From Massilia sp. W12 (GTDB taxonomy: Bacteria > Pseudomonadota > Gammaproteobacteria > Burkholderiales > Burkholderiaceae_D): a stretch of DNA of 64,000 nucleotides. The position numbers and the translations under genes were made by a program. Numbering within the stretch: the first letter of the stretch is position 1; every line of letters starts with the position of its first letter. The notes below the pieces were generated by a model. The model was not told the DNA's origin and ran no database searches. It was given only the letters and a program-made list of their open reading frames with translations. This document shows, one piece after another, positions 50,501-59,966 of the stretch. The stretch spans positions 1,860,001 to 1,924,000 of the forward strand of contig NZ_CP147776.1 in assembly GCF_037300705.1 (NCBI RefSeq), written 5' to 3'.

Positions 50501-53500
50501 GTGTCCTTCAGCTTGTCGCGCAGCTATAACAGCCATAGTTCCAGTCTGGTTGGCGCGCGTGGCGGCGTAACGCATGCGGCGCCCTGGCGTTTTAACTGGG
50601 ATTTGAAAATCGGCTATGTCACCAATACCGGCAAACAGCAATTATGGGTGCAGCGTGAAGATGGCTCCGGCGAAAGCTTTTTTAAAGCCGATGGCGTGTG
50701 GTATGCCCTGGATCAAGGCAATTTCAATCAAATCAAGGGCGATACTCCTGTCAAGGGACAAACCACTTTGTTTGTGAAAAACGGACTCAAATATGTGTTC
50801 CAAAATCCGGATTTGGGTGGTTTGCTGGTCGGCGTATTTGATCACGATGGCAATGGTTTGAAAGTGAGTCGTGACGCTGCCAGCCGAGTGAGTCGGGTGC
50901 TGGATGCCTCAGACCGTGCTTACGACTTTACCTATGATGGCAATGGTAGATTGAGCCGCGTCACCGATTTTAGCGGGCGCTATGTGGAATACGCCTGGGA
51001 AAGCGGGCCGGCGGCAGGCGATGTGCGCTTGAGCTCGGTGCGTGATGTGCGGGGCGGTCTGACCCGCTACAGCTACGCCCGGCAAACTATGCCAGGCAAT
51101 GAGCAAACTCTGTTGACTGGTGTGACAGACGCCCGTAACAAGCTGGTGCGCAGCTATGTCTATACCAGTACTGTATATGGCAATTGGGGCGCAGCATCTG
51201 CCAGCGATGGCGAGAAGAATACCTGGAACTTCAAGTATTGCGCAAAACAGCCTGACGGCAATTGCAGCAGCGATCCCATCACAGCCGTGGAATTTCAAAC
51301 AGAAGTGAGTTTGCCGCTGGCCGGGCGCACACATCTTGCCCGCTTTAACTCGGGTGGCCGCTTGCTTAGCTATCAAGACAGTAATCGACGCACCGTGAAT
51401 AAGGATTATCTCAATTTCAATACGCTCGACAGCAAAAACTATCGTCAAGCAGGCTTGCCGACACAGTTGCAAAGCGGCAAGGCGGTTGAGCAGGGTTATG
51501 CAATGAAATTGGAATACACCGCGGATAATGCCGGTAATCTGGCGCGTGTTGTGAATGAGGAAAATCAAGCCAGCCGCTATGAATGGCTGGACAGCCCGGC
51601 GCTGAGAGAAAAGAATTTGCACCGGCCAAAAGCCTTGATCAATGCCAAACAACAAGAATATCGCTTCGGTTTTACGGACAGCGGAAATTTACAAAGCTAT
51701 GCCGAGCCTGGTTTGCCTGCAGTGCAGTTACAGCGCGACGCCAGCGGTTTGCTGACCCAGGTGGCTGATGCGCGTAACAATATCAGCAGCCGCAGTTACA
51801 ATGTGCATGGCGATCTGCTTTCAGAAAACGATCCCTACAACAATCGTGTGCGGTATGTGCCTGACAGATTGGGGCGTGTGATCGAAATATATGATAAGCG
51901 CAATAATCTGAGCAAAAACACGTGGGATGCCGCCGGTAATTTGCTTAGCAGCACAGATGCGCTGAACCAAACCACCAGCTACGAGTATGACGAAAATAAT
52001 AACCGCACACTGATGCGCGATGCGCGTAACAATGTCACGCGTTATTCCTATGACGGCAATAATCGTCTCTTGAGCATCAGCCGCGCGATTGATGGTAAGA
52101 CAGTGAGTACAAGCTACCTGTACGACGCCTTGGGGCGCGTGATCAGCGTTACCAATGCAAATAACCGCAGCAACACCACGCAGTTTGACGGGGAGGGGAA
52201 TGCCACCAGCCGTGCAAATGCGTTGAAATTTACCAGCACCTACGAATACGATGCTGATAACCGGCAGGTGCGCAGTACTGATCCGGAAGGGCGTATCACT
52301 GAAACAGCGTATGATAAAGCCGGTCGCGTGACTGAAGTCAAAACCAGCGCCGGCAGCACCCGCTATAGCTGGGATGAAAATGGGCGCATGCGCAGCCGTA
52401 CTGATGCACGTAATAACACCACACAATACGAATACGATGCTGCTGGCAGATTAGTTAAGGTGATTGACGCCAATCAGAAAGAAAGCAAAGCCGCGTATGA
52501 CGCCAATGGCAATCTGATTTCAGTGACCGACCCCAATAACAATACAACGAATTATGAATGGGATAAACTCAACCGCCAAGTATTAAGGCGTGACCCGAAC
52601 GGTCAGGAATGGCGCAGTGTGTATGATGAAAATGGAAATATTGTGCGCACAATTGCGCCTGGCAATTTAATTACGCGCAATACCTTTGATGCCTTGAATC
52701 GTTTAGTTCAAGTGAATTACCCTGACGCCAGCATGGTCAGCTATACCTATGACCAGAATGGCAACCGGCTCACGATGACTGACAGCACCGGAGTTACCCG
52801 CTATGCCTATGATGCCTTGAACCGATTGAGCAGTAAAACTGATCCTTTGGGAAAAAGCATCAGCTATAAATATGATGGCGTGGGGAATTTGCTGGAATTG
52901 GCTTACCCCAATCAACAGGCAGTGCGCTATTCCTATGATGCGGCGGATCGTTTAAGCGGTCTTACCGACTGGCTGGGTAAATCGACATCTTATACTTTAA
53001 ATAAAGCTGGGCAAGTTACCCTGGCCTTATTGGGTAATGGCGCGCGCACTGAAATGGAATATAATGCGGCAGGACGTTTAAGCAGTTTGCTGAATAAAAA
53101 ACCGGATGGCGGCATCATTTCCAGTCATGTCTTGACAATGGATGGTAATGGCAATATCACCAATGCGCAAACCCAATTACCGCTGGAGCCAAGCATAGGC
53201 AATGTGGAGCGAAGTTTCACCTACGATGCGGCCAACCGCATGGCGACTTTCAATGGCAATGCCGTGCAACACGATGCCGCCGGGCGTATGACAGCAATTG
53301 ATGGCGCTCAGTACAGTTATAATGCGCGCGATCAAATCAGCCGGGTTGCCGGCAAGCAAAGCGCCAGTCACGAATACAATGGCGATGGTCACCGTGTGTT
53401 GCGCAATTTGAATGGCCAAACCAGCCGTTTTGTGATTGACGCCAACCGCGAATTGCCAGAGGTTTTGGCGGAAATGGATGCGAATGGTAATTTACAGCGC

Positions 53501-54508
53501 AACTATATCTATGGTTATGGCCTGGTGGCGCAAATCTCAAACACGAACGTCGCCAGCTATTATCACTTCGATCCCAGCGGCAATACCTTGGCGCTGAGCA
53601 ATCAGGCCGGCGTGGTGACGGACAGTTATGCCTATACGCCGTATGGTGAAACCACGCGCAGCGGCTCAACCCCCAACCCATTCCGTTTCGTCGGTAAATT
53701 TGGCGTGATGGATGATGATAATGGTTTGCATTTTATGCGGGCAAGATATTATCGAGCGGATGTGGGGAGGTTTTTGAGTTTGGATCGTGTCTTGGGTAAT
53801 ATTGGCAATCCACAAACTTTGAATCGATACGCCTATGTAATGAATAACCCAATAACAGGAATTGATCCTAGTGGATATTTCTGCGAATTGGGGTCAAGCT
53901 GTTTTAGCTTTCTCGAAGGGATCGAAGAGACGTTGCGCCCATTTGCCGAAAGTCCAGTTATGGAAGCATTGATTACCGAAGATGCAAGAAAATGCACAAC
54001 TTCAGAAGATGAGTATGAAATTATGATGGGGTGTGGAAACATTGCTCTTAATTTTGTTCCAATATCAAAAATTGGAAAAATTGGAAAGATTGATTCTGTT
54101 ATCAAAGAACTTGATATGGTTGAAGATGCCGGAAAAGCAATTGAATCTGTGGCAATGATTACTAAGAAGGCGTCCACTAAGGGTGTTGACTTTTACATAG
54201 ATAAAGGTATTTCAGGAACTTATTCTTTCATTGATAGTACCGGGAAGCTATATGTAGGTCAAAGTGTAGATGTTCTTCGGCGATTAAAGGAACATTTTAG
54301 AACTGGTAAGCTTACGCAAGAAAACATCAAAAACATTGTAGTGTATAATACTGGTGATTTGCCAAAACGTGGGCGCGAGCTTGTGGAAACTACGCGGATG
54401 AAACTGGTTGAAGCTATGCATTATTCTTCTCCGGAATTAAAAACCTTACTTGGGAGTGGAAAAAGTATTTTGTCAAACCTTGTATATTCTTTTAAATCTG
54501 GGAAATAA
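47522..54508 (+). CDS. Sec-exported Rhs protein with IPT/TIG repeats and GIY-YIG tip
   Basis: A 2328-residue polymorphic toxin-like protein. A signal peptide (WMLFYFFIAICCILPKLAIS) precedes an Ig-like domain, one diverged and seven near-identical IPT/TIG repeats (about residues 145-863, each with two cysteines in QLCTRKSVSTTQGVFLCPLD), and an Rhs/YD-repeat shell (about 970-2040). The core end is MRARYYRADVGRFLSLDRVL and NRYAYVMNNPITGIDPSG. After residue 2118 the DNA becomes AT-rich and encodes a new tip with GTYSFIDSTGKLYVGQSVDV and LRRLKEHF, a GIY-YIG nuclease pattern. The Sec signal and absence of PAAR or VgrG argue against type VI delivery. AGGAG lies upstream of the ATG. The next gene begins nine bases later. 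Confidence 0.9.
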   Translation: MLTIRASKIWMLFYFFIAICCILPKLAISAVVFSTNPAIGSRASGNVIWLRADSISSSGLANFTIGKDSGPFSTNGMLKVFVNGAELTSLQYSKGNASASFLLQFSPDQAGNYTVRVQRYDTVSRQLDPNVVSGVINVIATQPQPVLNSVSRTSGTVGETAQIDVYGSNFPSTLIINIGGQNQRCQALSFSASQGRFACPLDVPGTHLLEVKTNTNENGGYAFWKGNFVVNAPIPVVQDFSPKSGQLGQTAQISVTGNNFPSTLIVNIADQRQLCTRKSVSTTQGVFLCPLDVAGDKQFVIKTDISANGGKEISSGRFNVLQPGPIVTDHTPKSGQIGQTAQITVTGNNFPSTLIVNIGDQRQLCTRKSVSTTQGVFLCPLDVAGDKQFVIKTDISANGGREIGSGRFNVQPATPSVSDYAPKSGQAGQTAQITVTGNNFPSTLIVNIADQRQLCTRKSVSTTQGVFLCPLDVAGDKLFVIKTDISANGGREIGSGRFNVQPATPSVSDYAPKSGQAGQTAQITVTGNNFPSTLIVNIADQRQLCTRKSVSTTEGVFLCPLDAAGDKQFVIKTDIGANGGREIGSGRFNVQPATPSVSDYAPKSGQLGQTAQITVKGNNFPPTLIVNIADQRQLCTRKSVSTTEGVFLCPLDVAGDKLFVIKTDTDANGGKEISSGRFNVLQPGPIVTDYTPKSGQIGQTAQITVTGNNFPSTLIVNIGDQRQLCTRKSVSTTQGVFLCPLDVVGDKLFVIKTDIGANGGKEISSGRFNVLQPGPIVTDYTPKSGQIGQTAQITVTGNNFPSTLIVNIADQRQLCTRKSVSTTQGVFLCPLDVAGDKLFVIKTDTDANGGKEISSGRFNVQQSGPQVQSVTPLAARLDVAQTYVVKGSGLTSGMGFAIEDCEPESGPGPIPEVGVGTPEQRAFRCIPRLPGPKRLVVKNAPGGKELYNATVVVEHPARQGRPERTGMPSALGVSLWNGNVFLENTDLTVPGKGVSFSLSRSYNSHSSSLVGARGGVTHAAPWRFNWDLKIGYVTNTGKQQLWVQREDGSGESFFKADGVWYALDQGNFNQIKGDTPVKGQTTLFVKNGLKYVFQNPDLGGLLVGVFDHDGNGLKVSRDAASRVSRVLDASDRAYDFTYDGNGRLSRVTDFSGRYVEYAWESGPAAGDVRLSSVRDVRGGLTRYSYARQTMPGNEQTLLTGVTDARNKLVRSYVYTSTVYGNWGAASASDGEKNTWNFKYCAKQPDGNCSSDPITAVEFQTEVSLPLAGRTHLARFNSGGRLLSYQDSNRRTVNKDYLNFNTLDSKNYRQAGLPTQLQSGKAVEQGYAMKLEYTADNAGNLARVVNEENQASRYEWLDSPALREKNLHRPKALINAKQQEYRFGFTDSGNLQSYAEPGLPAVQLQRDASGLLTQVADARNNISSRSYNVHGDLLSENDPYNNRVRYVPDRLGRVIEIYDKRNNLSKNTWDAAGNLLSSTDALNQTTSYEYDENNNRTLMRDARNNVTRYSYDGNNRLLSISRAIDGKTVSTSYLYDALGRVISVTNANNRSNTTQFDGEGNATSRANALKFTSTYEYDADNRQVRSTDPEGRITETAYDKAGRVTEVKTSAGSTRYSWDENGRMRSRTDARNNTTQYEYDAAGRLVKVIDANQKESKAAYDANGNLISVTDPNNNTTNYEWDKLNRQVLRRDPNGQEWRSVYDENGNIVRTIAPGNLITRNTFDALNRLVQVNYPDASMVSYTYDQNGNRLTMTDSTGVTRYAYDALNRLSSKTDPLGKSISYKYDGVGNLLELAYPNQQAVRYSYDAADRLSGLTDWLGKSTSYTLNKAGQVTLALLGNGARTEMEYNAAGRLSSLLNKKPDGGIISSHVLTMDGNGNITNAQTQLPLEPSIGNVERSFTYDAANRMATFNGNAVQHDAAGRMTAIDGAQYSYNARDQISRVAGKQSASHEYNGDGHRVLRNLNGQTSRFVIDANRELPEVLAEMDANGNLQRNYIYGYGLVAQISNTNVASYYHFDPSGNTLALSNQAGVVTDSYAYTPYGETTRSGSTPNPFRFVGKFGVMDDDNGLHFMRARYYRADVGRFLSLDRVLGNIGNPQTLNRYAYVMNNPITGIDPSGYFCELGSSCFSFLEGIEETLRPFAESPVMEALITEDARKCTTSEDEYEIMMGCGNIALNFVPISKIGKIGKIDSVIKELDMVEDAGKAIESVAMITKKASTKGVDFYIDKGISGTYSFIDSTGKLYVGQSVDVLRRLKEHFRTGKLTQENIKNIVVYNTGDLPKRGRELVETTRMKLVEAMHYSSPELKTLLGSGKSILSNLVYSFKSGK
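48221..50110 (+). repeat. Seven near-identical 270-bp tandem repeats (IPT/TIG)
   Basis: The segment starting TCCGGCCA recurs at 48251, 48521, 48791, 49061, 49331, 49601 and 49871, exactly 270 bases apart, so each repeat is 90 codons. Copies differ by only a few bases and fall into two subtypes by their linker (LQPGPIVTDxTPKSGQIG or QPATPSVSDYAPKSGQxG), the first subtype being units 2, 6 and 7. Such identity points to recent amplification or gene conversion. Confidence 0.95.
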
Positions 54509-54517
54509 GGGGGGAGT

Positions 54518-57500
54518 ATGTTTTTTGGAAAAATCCAAAGTGCATCGATTAGTTCTCTGATGACGCTCATGCTGGTTAGTCAGATAGCTTATGCTTCTGA
54601 ATATAACTACGACTCTCTTAACAGGTTAGTTCAGGTGCGAAACTCAAATGAAAGTAATTTGCAGTACGTGCATGACGAAATGGGAAATGTGAGGTTAATG
54701 AAATTTATCGGCGCACTTCCTGCGATCCCAATTATTAGCAAAGTCGTTGCAGGTAATGCAAGCGTGCAAGTGCATTTCAGTTCTTCCAGTAATAATTCAG
54801 GTTTTCCGATTTTGGGTTACAGCGCCAGTTGTGGCGCGGCGACAGTCACTGGAAAAAGTTCGCCTTTGACGGTTTTAGCTCTGACTAATGGACAAACTTA
54901 TAGATGTATAGTTAAGGCTGTCAATGCAAACGGTATGGGGGCAGCATCGACACCCTCGGAAAAAGTGATCCCTAGCTTAACACCGACGCCAACACCAACA
55001 CCGACGCCAACACCGACGCCAACACCGACGCCAACACCGACACCAACGCCAACACCGACACCAACACCGACACCAACACCGACACCGACGCCAACACCGA
55101 CACCAACGCCGACACCGACACCGACACCGACGCCAACACCGACGCCGACACCGACACCGACACCGACGCCAACCCCCAGCGTTCCTGGCGCCCCCACCAT
55201 CACCAAAATTCTCGCTGGCGATGGCGCTGTTGCGGTTTCATTCACGCCGCCGGCCAATAGTGGAAGCGCGCCGGTGTTGAGCTATACCGCCAACTGCAAT
55301 CAAAACATTGTGATTGCAGCGTCCTCGCCGATTACCGTGCCGGCGCTCAATGGTGTGGCTTATACCTGCACCGTCTTTGCCAGCAATGTCGCCGGCAACG
55401 GGCCACCGTCTGCGCCTTCAGCGGCAGTGCTTCCAAAGCCGTCTATCACGAATGGCATGGTTGCGTTTTACAACTTTGATGACGGCACGCCAGCGCGGCG
55501 TGTGGGCAGCAATGACGGGCAAATTCAAGGGCAGGTCGATTTTGGCGAAGGCAAATTCGGCAAGGCAGCCTTGTTTGGCGGTCCGGATAAACCCGGCGCC
55601 ATCCGTATCCCTAATTCTCCGTCCTTGCAATTTGCCAATGAAGCCGCCTACTCATTCTGGGCCAGGTTGGATGGCTATAAAAGGATGAATGGAAATAACC
55701 AGATTGACACGCTTTCGGCTGGTGGCGCGGTGTTGGCGAAAAGCCATGACAGACGTGGCAGTGCGCTGATGTTGTGGCAAGACAAATCCACCAGTCAACA
55801 AAGCGCCTACGTCGCCACCTATGAAAAATGGACGGCCCAGCTAAACATGCTGAATACGCCCAATAAAGCCATCGGCGCCTGGACCCATGTGGTGCTGAAT
55901 ATGTCAACTCAAAACGGAATTCGCATCTATCTGGATGGCGTCTTGCATAACACCGGCCCGCAAGCAGTCAACTTCGCCGCCATGAATCAGCAAGACTTGT
56001 ATATCGGCAAATTCTCTGACTCTTGGTATCCGTTGTGGGGCGCAATTGATGAGTTGCGCATCTATAACCGGGCCTTGAATGAGGCGGAAATTGCGCAATT
56101 GGCGGAAGTGACGCAGATTGCACCGCGTGTTCCAGAGGCGCCGCAAATCACGCAAGTCACACCAGATGAAGGCAAGCTCTCCGTTTCCTTCACTCCGCCG
56201 ACAAACCAGGGCAGCTCGCCTGTGACCAGCTACACTGCGATTTGCAATAACGTTTCTTTGAATGGCGTCGTTTCGCCGATTGTCTTGACCGGCTTGAACA
56301 ACAGTGTCAGCTACACCTGTGTGCTGAAGGCGAATAATGCCGCTGGCAGCAGCGCGCCTTCCGCCCCCTCCGCCGCCGTGCTGCCGCGCCGGGTGCGCAG
56401 CATTCCAGTGAATGGCATGGTTGCGTATTACAACTTTGATAATTACACGCCCAACGTTACAGCGGGTGAAGCAAATAATGGTGTGGCATGGGGCAATGTT
56501 GCTTTTGGCGAGGGCAAATCCGGTCAGGCGGTGTTTTTTGGTGGACCAGGCCGGCCGGGTCATATCCGTATCCCGAATTCCACCAGCCTGCAATTCAGTA
56601 AAGAAGCCAGTTATGCATTTTGGGTCAAGCTCAGTGGTTATGTGAGTATGGATGGCTATGGCAGCACATCCAGAAACACGGCTGGCGGCGCATTATTAGC
56701 CAAAAGCCATGACCGCAGCGGCGCTGCCGCCATGTTGTGGCTTGATAGCGCGGGAGTTCCTACGGCTGGCATGCAAAGTTATGAGCCATGGGTAACAGCG
56801 AACCTGAAGCAGTATCCAATAAGCAATAAAGCCATTGATGCCTGGATCCATGTGGTGGTCAATTTGTCTGCGCAAAGCGGGTCAGAAGTGTATTTGGATG
56901 GCAGATTGCACAGAAGCACCTCAGCCCCGGTGAATTTTGCCGCGATGAATCAGCAAGACCTGTACTTAGGGCAATATTCAGGTTATTTCTGGTACCCGCT
57001 GTGGGGTGGTCTGGACGAATTGCGCATCTATAACCGTGTCTTGCAAAAAGATGAAATTGAATTCATGGCCGGCATCGCCAATAGCGCTGCGCTCAAACTT
57101 GTCAAGGCGCAAGCCTTACCAGCCAAGCCGCAGTTGCTGAAAGAGCAGAACTTGCCTGCATCCAGCTTCTTTGGCATGCCACAGATTGCTGCTGGCAATG
57201 GTTTTTCACTGACGCTGCATGCCAACGGTCAAACCCGGATATTGGGACAGGCAGCATATCTTGTCCCCAGCCGTGTCGATGATGTGATTGCGCTGCAACT
57301 CGGGGCGCAGCATGCTTTGGCCTTACGCGCCAATGGCAAGCTGGCGGCATGGGGCGCCAACCAATTTGGCCAAAGCACGCCGCCAGATAATTTGGCGGAG
57401 GTGAAAGCGATTGCCGCAGGAGCGCATCACAGCCTGGCTTTGCGCCATGACGGCACAGTAGCCGCCTGGGGACAGAATCTGAGCGATGAGGTGAGTGGCC

Positions 57501-58105
57501 CCAGTCGCCATAGTGGCATTGTGGCGATTGCTGCCGGCGAAAATTTCTCACTGTTGCAAGATACTGCCGGAAATTTATTTGCCTATGGTGATAATCAATT
57601 CGGTCAAATCAGCGTGCCGCGCGGTTTGGGCGAGATCCGCGCCATTGCTGCTGGCGCCCGGCATGTGCTCGCATTGCAAGCCGATGGGCGCGTTTTAGCC
57701 TGGGGCGATGCCAGCCAGGGCCAAACTGATGTCCCATATCCTTTGGCCGGAGTGATCGCTCTTGCTGCCGGCGCCAACCACTCACTTGCCTTGCTGCAAG
57801 ATGGCACGGTGCGCGCCTGGGGGGCGAATGAGCGTGGTCAGTGTAATGTCCCCTCAGGCTTGAATCGGGTGATTGCGATTGCGGCAGGAAATGGCCATTC
57901 ACTTGCCTTGCGCGATGATGGCAGTTTGGTGGCTTGGGGTGATAATCAATTCGGGCAAAGCAATGTCCCTGCCGGATTGAACCTCTTCAAAGTGTCTGCC
58001 GAAACCACGCTGTCAAAAGGAAAATCGCGCAGTATGGTCGGTGCGCAAAGCACGCAAGCACTGCTCATGCCATGGCGCCGCTTTGGCGTTATGCCGCATC
58101 CTTGA
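54518..58105 (+). CDS. Secreted FnIII / LamG / RCC1 multidomain protein
   Basis: A 1195-residue exported protein. Signal peptide [16 protein letters not shown] is followed at once by an Rhs-like scrap ([18 protein letters not shown] and a second [12 protein letters not shown]). Then come a fibronectin-type domain, a Thr-Pro linker of about 65 residues (near 155-220), a second FnIII, two LamG/concanavalin-like domains (about 308-527 and 627-852) separated by a third FnIII, and at least six RCC1-type propeller repeats such as [36 protein letters not shown] (about 886-1157). The gene begins nine bases after the Rhs gene with a strong GGGGGGAG site, so they form one operon. A role in surface binding or in holding the Rhs protein is inferred; it does not look like an immunity protein. 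Confidence 0.9.
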   Translation: MFFGKIQSASISSLMTLMLVSQIAYASEYNYDSLNRLVQVRNSNESNLQYVHDEMGNVRLMKFIGALPAIPIISKVVAGNASVQVHFSSSSNNSGFPILGYSASCGAATVTGKSSPLTVLALTNGQTYRCIVKAVNANGMGAASTPSEKVIPSLTPTPTPTPTPTPTPTPTPTPTPTPTPTPTPTPTPTPTPTPTPTPTPTPTPTPTPTPTPTPTPTPTPSVPGAPTITKILAGDGAVAVSFTPPANSGSAPVLSYTANCNQNIVIAASSPITVPALNGVAYTCTVFASNVAGNGPPSAPSAAVLPKPSITNGMVAFYNFDDGTPARRVGSNDGQIQGQVDFGEGKFGKAALFGGPDKPGAIRIPNSPSLQFANEAAYSFWARLDGYKRMNGNNQIDTLSAGGAVLAKSHDRRGSALMLWQDKSTSQQSAYVATYEKWTAQLNMLNTPNKAIGAWTHVVLNMSTQNGIRIYLDGVLHNTGPQAVNFAAMNQQDLYIGKFSDSWYPLWGAIDELRIYNRALNEAEIAQLAEVTQIAPRVPEAPQITQVTPDEGKLSVSFTPPTNQGSSPVTSYTAICNNVSLNGVVSPIVLTGLNNSVSYTCVLKANNAAGSSAPSAPSAAVLPRRVRSIPVNGMVAYYNFDNYTPNVTAGEANNGVAWGNVAFGEGKSGQAVFFGGPGRPGHIRIPNSTSLQFSKEASYAFWVKLSGYVSMDGYGSTSRNTAGGALLAKSHDRSGAAAMLWLDSAGVPTAGMQSYEPWVTANLKQYPISNKAIDAWIHVVVNLSAQSGSEVYLDGRLHRSTSAPVNFAAMNQQDLYLGQYSGYFWYPLWGGLDELRIYNRVLQKDEIEFMAGIANSAALKLVKAQALPAKPQLLKEQNLPASSFFGMPQIAAGNGFSLTLHANGQTRILGQAAYLVPSRVDDVIALQLGAQHALALRANGKLAAWGANQFGQSTPPDNLAEVKAIAAGAHHSLALRHDGTVAAWGQNLSDEVSGPSRHSGIVAIAAGENFSLLQDTAGNLFAYGDNQFGQISVPRGLGEIRAIAAGARHVLALQADGRVLAWGDASQGQTDVPYPLAGVIALAAGANHSLALLQDGTVRAWGANERGQCNVPSGLNRVIAIAAGNGHSLALRDDGSLVAWGDNQFGQSNVPAGLNLFKVSAETTLSKGKSRSMVGAQSTQALLMPWRRFGVMPHP
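54980..55172 (+). repeat. Hexanucleotide microsatellite encoding a Thr-Pro linker
   Basis: About 32 copies of ACACCR/ACGCCA-type hexamers in tandem. Gain or loss of a unit keeps the frame, so slippage would change linker length rather than switch the gene off. Confidence 0.95.
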
Positions 58106-58520
58106 GTTTTTGTTCTGACTGTATGAGATGAGATGTAACGCGCCAATCCCTTTTCTGGGCTTGGCGCGTTTTGCTGTCTGCGCTTATGCAAAGGAGATTG
58201 AAATGTGCGTATGTCGATTGCCTGATCGGGCGCGCTGAACAGAAAAAAAGCCTAAATCTTGCCCTTGCTGTTGCTGTTGACTGCTGTTGCATCAGCCGGC
58301 GGATATCATCGCATGGCGCATTTAAACCAAATAAGGTTTTTTTGCGCTTATCACTGCGTTTTTCTGCCGCCTTTTTCACGTCTTCAAGCAAGACGCAGCC
58401 AAAGCGCTGCATCATCTCATTGTTATCCCAATTTCCCAGACAGTTGTAACAGCGGCGGTTGGCAATGCCTTGTGCTAACAGGTCATAGCGCCAGAAATCA
58501 AGCGGGGCGCTTGCCACCAC
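58089..58520 (-). pseudogene. Hypothetical gene fragment
   Basis: A minus-strand frame of up to 143 codons from a GTG. The part nearest its start looks coding: LLAQGIANRRCYNCLGNW, then DNNEMMQRFGCVLLEDVKKA and AAEKRSDKRKKTLFGLNAPC. The second half runs through the terminator at 58137-58173 and overlaps the end of the preceding convergent gene, so the reading there is probably accidental. No family is recognised. It may be the 5' remnant of a gene cut off by rearrangement. Confidence 0.3.
58137..58173 (+). terminator. Rho-independent terminator of the Rhs operon
   Basis: A ten-base-pair perfect stem AACGCGCCAA / TTGGCGCGTT with an inner CCC/GGG pairing and a short TTTT tail, 31 bases after the stop of the FnIII/LamG/RCC1 gene. 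Confidence 0.75.
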
Positions 58521-58529
58521 GGCCAGTGC

Positions 58530-58940
58530 AAACCAATGGCTGACCTATTCATGATTTTGATACTGCTTTCGCGCGAATTCTGCCACTTTCCCTAAAAAAC
58601 ATGGCCCCAGAATTGTGTAAGCGCGGAGCGCAGCTTTAGTAGCAGGGTTTTGGTGGCGTAAGCCGCCAATGGTCAAGTCATGATTTGATCTGGCTCGGTT
58701 GACCAATACACGATGAATTATACGACTGCAGGTTAAGCGCGCATGCTTATGGCAGGAACTGGAAATGCCTGCCAGAGTGGGGCGTTACTTCAATATGCAC
58801 TGATGAAAGCTTCTGGCGCGCCGCTCTCCGCAGGCAAATGCAGTTCGGACTTGGCGCGACTTTACTGAACATGCTGTATTGCGCTTGTCGCGGCAATGCT
58901 GCATCAAATAAAATACAAAGTGGTGCAGGAAAAAGACTGC
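58530..58940. other. Gene-free stretch
   Basis: About 400 bases in which I see no credible gene, RNA or repeat. Open frames crossing it lack ribosome binding sites and recognisable motifs. Confidence 0.5.
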
Positions 58941-58962
58941 ACCCGGGATTAGCAGCCCGAAA

Positions 58963-59130
58963 GACGATGGCCAGACAGCCGCTACGGCGGCTGACTGCGA
59001 CACCTTGCGCACGTCAGATTTCAATGGCGGGCCTTGGTGGGGACACCTTCGGGTGTGCCGGCGCCATCGTCCGGTCTGCTAACCCCGCCATGTGCCCGTC
59101 TCCCTTCATAGCAGAGAGGTCGGCGGGATC
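58963..59130 (+). ncRNA. Candidate structured leader RNA upstream of symE
   Basis: Several complementary segments cluster here: CAGCCGC/GCGGCTG closed by TACG (58976-58993), ACACC/GGTGT closed by a stable TTCG loop (59043-59056), a long-range GACGATGGC/GCCATCGTC pairing (58963-58971 with 59063-59071) enclosing both, and CCCGCC/GGCGGG (59084-59089 with 59122-59127). It ends 25 bases before the symE-like start codon. It could be a leader of the toxin mRNA or a site of antisense control, as SymE genes are controlled by an antisense RNA. The family is not identified. Confidence 0.35.
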
Positions 59131-59155
59131 ATCAGCAAAACGATGGAGCCAGACC

Positions 59156-59520
59156 ATGAATCAAGAAAACTCAGCAGGCTTGCAGCCAAGCGCTAACCCG
59201 AAGGCGTTTGAACAGACTGAATCTCAACATCCCAATCAGGCAGGCGGCAACAGCATAGTGTCGCTATCGCCAGTACAATTCTCCCCGCGCCAATTAACCG
59301 TTTCCGGTGCATCAGAATGTGTCATTGTCCCTGCCTATCGCCGAGCGCTGACCTTACAAGCACGCCACCAACGCTATTGGCAAGCATCAAGTCGCAGCTT
59401 CGCTTATCTGGCTTGTGGCTGCTGCAAGCGGGTTTTACGCCAGGCTGTAAAGTCAGTGTGCATCTCCAAGACGGTTGCCTTGTGATTCAGCGCGCAACAG
59501 CGCTGGCGCGTTCGCTTTAA
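59156..59520 (+). pseudogene. symE-like: SymE-family toxin gene, frameshifted
   Basis: The ATG at 59156 has GGAG seven bases upstream. The first frame encodes MNQENSAGLQPSANPKAFEQ and SPRQLTVSGASECVIVP, the N-terminal half of a SymE-type protein. The C-terminal half, LRLSGLWLLQAGFTPGCKVS then VHLQDGCLVIQRA, is the SymE AbrB-like core but lies in another frame that ends at 59520. The two join around 59381-59400, consistent with loss of one base. SymE is an SOS-linked toxin related to AbrB and is controlled by antisense RNA in E. coli. The gene is probably inactive, or the split is a sequencing error or a programmed shift. symE-like genes are frequent near Rhs loci, as here. Confidence 0.7.
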
Positions 59521-59541
59521 CGATCCAGCCAGGAGAACGTC

Positions 59542-59730
59542 ATGGGAATGCACAGAAAACGCAAAAGGCGTTTGCATTACAGTTGCCAGAAATGTGGGCG
59601 GCATGGGCTAAAACAGCATGAATTGGGCCAGCGCATCATGCAAAGCATTGCGGCGTTATCACAGCAAGAACGATTACAAATGCTGGAGTTGATTGACCAA
59701 CTGCTAGACGAATCCCGGCAGGTGGCGTAA
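59542..59730 (+). CDS. Small basic protein (62 aa), unknown
   Basis: A short gene with AGGAGA six bases before its ATG and a strong terminator eight bases after its stop, so it looks real. The N-terminus is very basic (MGMHRKRKRRLHYSCQKCGR) with one CxxC pair; the C-terminal half is an acidic helix (QQERLQMLELIDQLLDES). It follows the symE-like gene by 21 bases and may be its operon partner. No family is recognised. Confidence 0.6.
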   Translation: MGMHRKRKRRLHYSCQKCGRHGLKQHELGQRIMQSIAALSQQERLQMLELIDQLLDESRQVA

Positions 59731-59737
59731 GCCGAAA

Positions 59738-59772
59738 ACAAGGCCCGTGCAAAGCATCGGGCCTTGTTTTTT
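59738..59772 (+). terminator. Rho-independent terminator
   Basis: Perfect ten-base-pair stem ACAAGGCCCG / CGGGCCTTGT with a ten-base loop, running straight into six T residues. It ends the symE/small-gene unit. Confidence 0.9.
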
Positions 59773-59966
59773 GCTGTACCAGTTGAGCAGGTATGAATTG
59801 CTGATTGAACTCATCTGGCGGAATTTGTCGCAAAAATGCAACAATCCCCATGCAAGCGAATTGCTCTATTCTATATACACTTTCAGGGGTAATTTCTGGG
59901 GTATTATTTGTGTGTAAAAATGAAATACTCAATAAAATCAAGCAGATATGATTTTCGCTGGCATGT

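Noticed and set aside
47522-54508. Rhs protein as a type VI secretion effector
   Set aside because: It has a hydrophobic signal peptide and IPT repeats at the N-terminus, and no PAAR, VgrG or Tss gene is in the window.
54980-55172. Minus-strand Val-Gly and Val-Ser-rich ORFs
   Set aside because: They are only reverse readings of the Thr-Pro hexamer tract.
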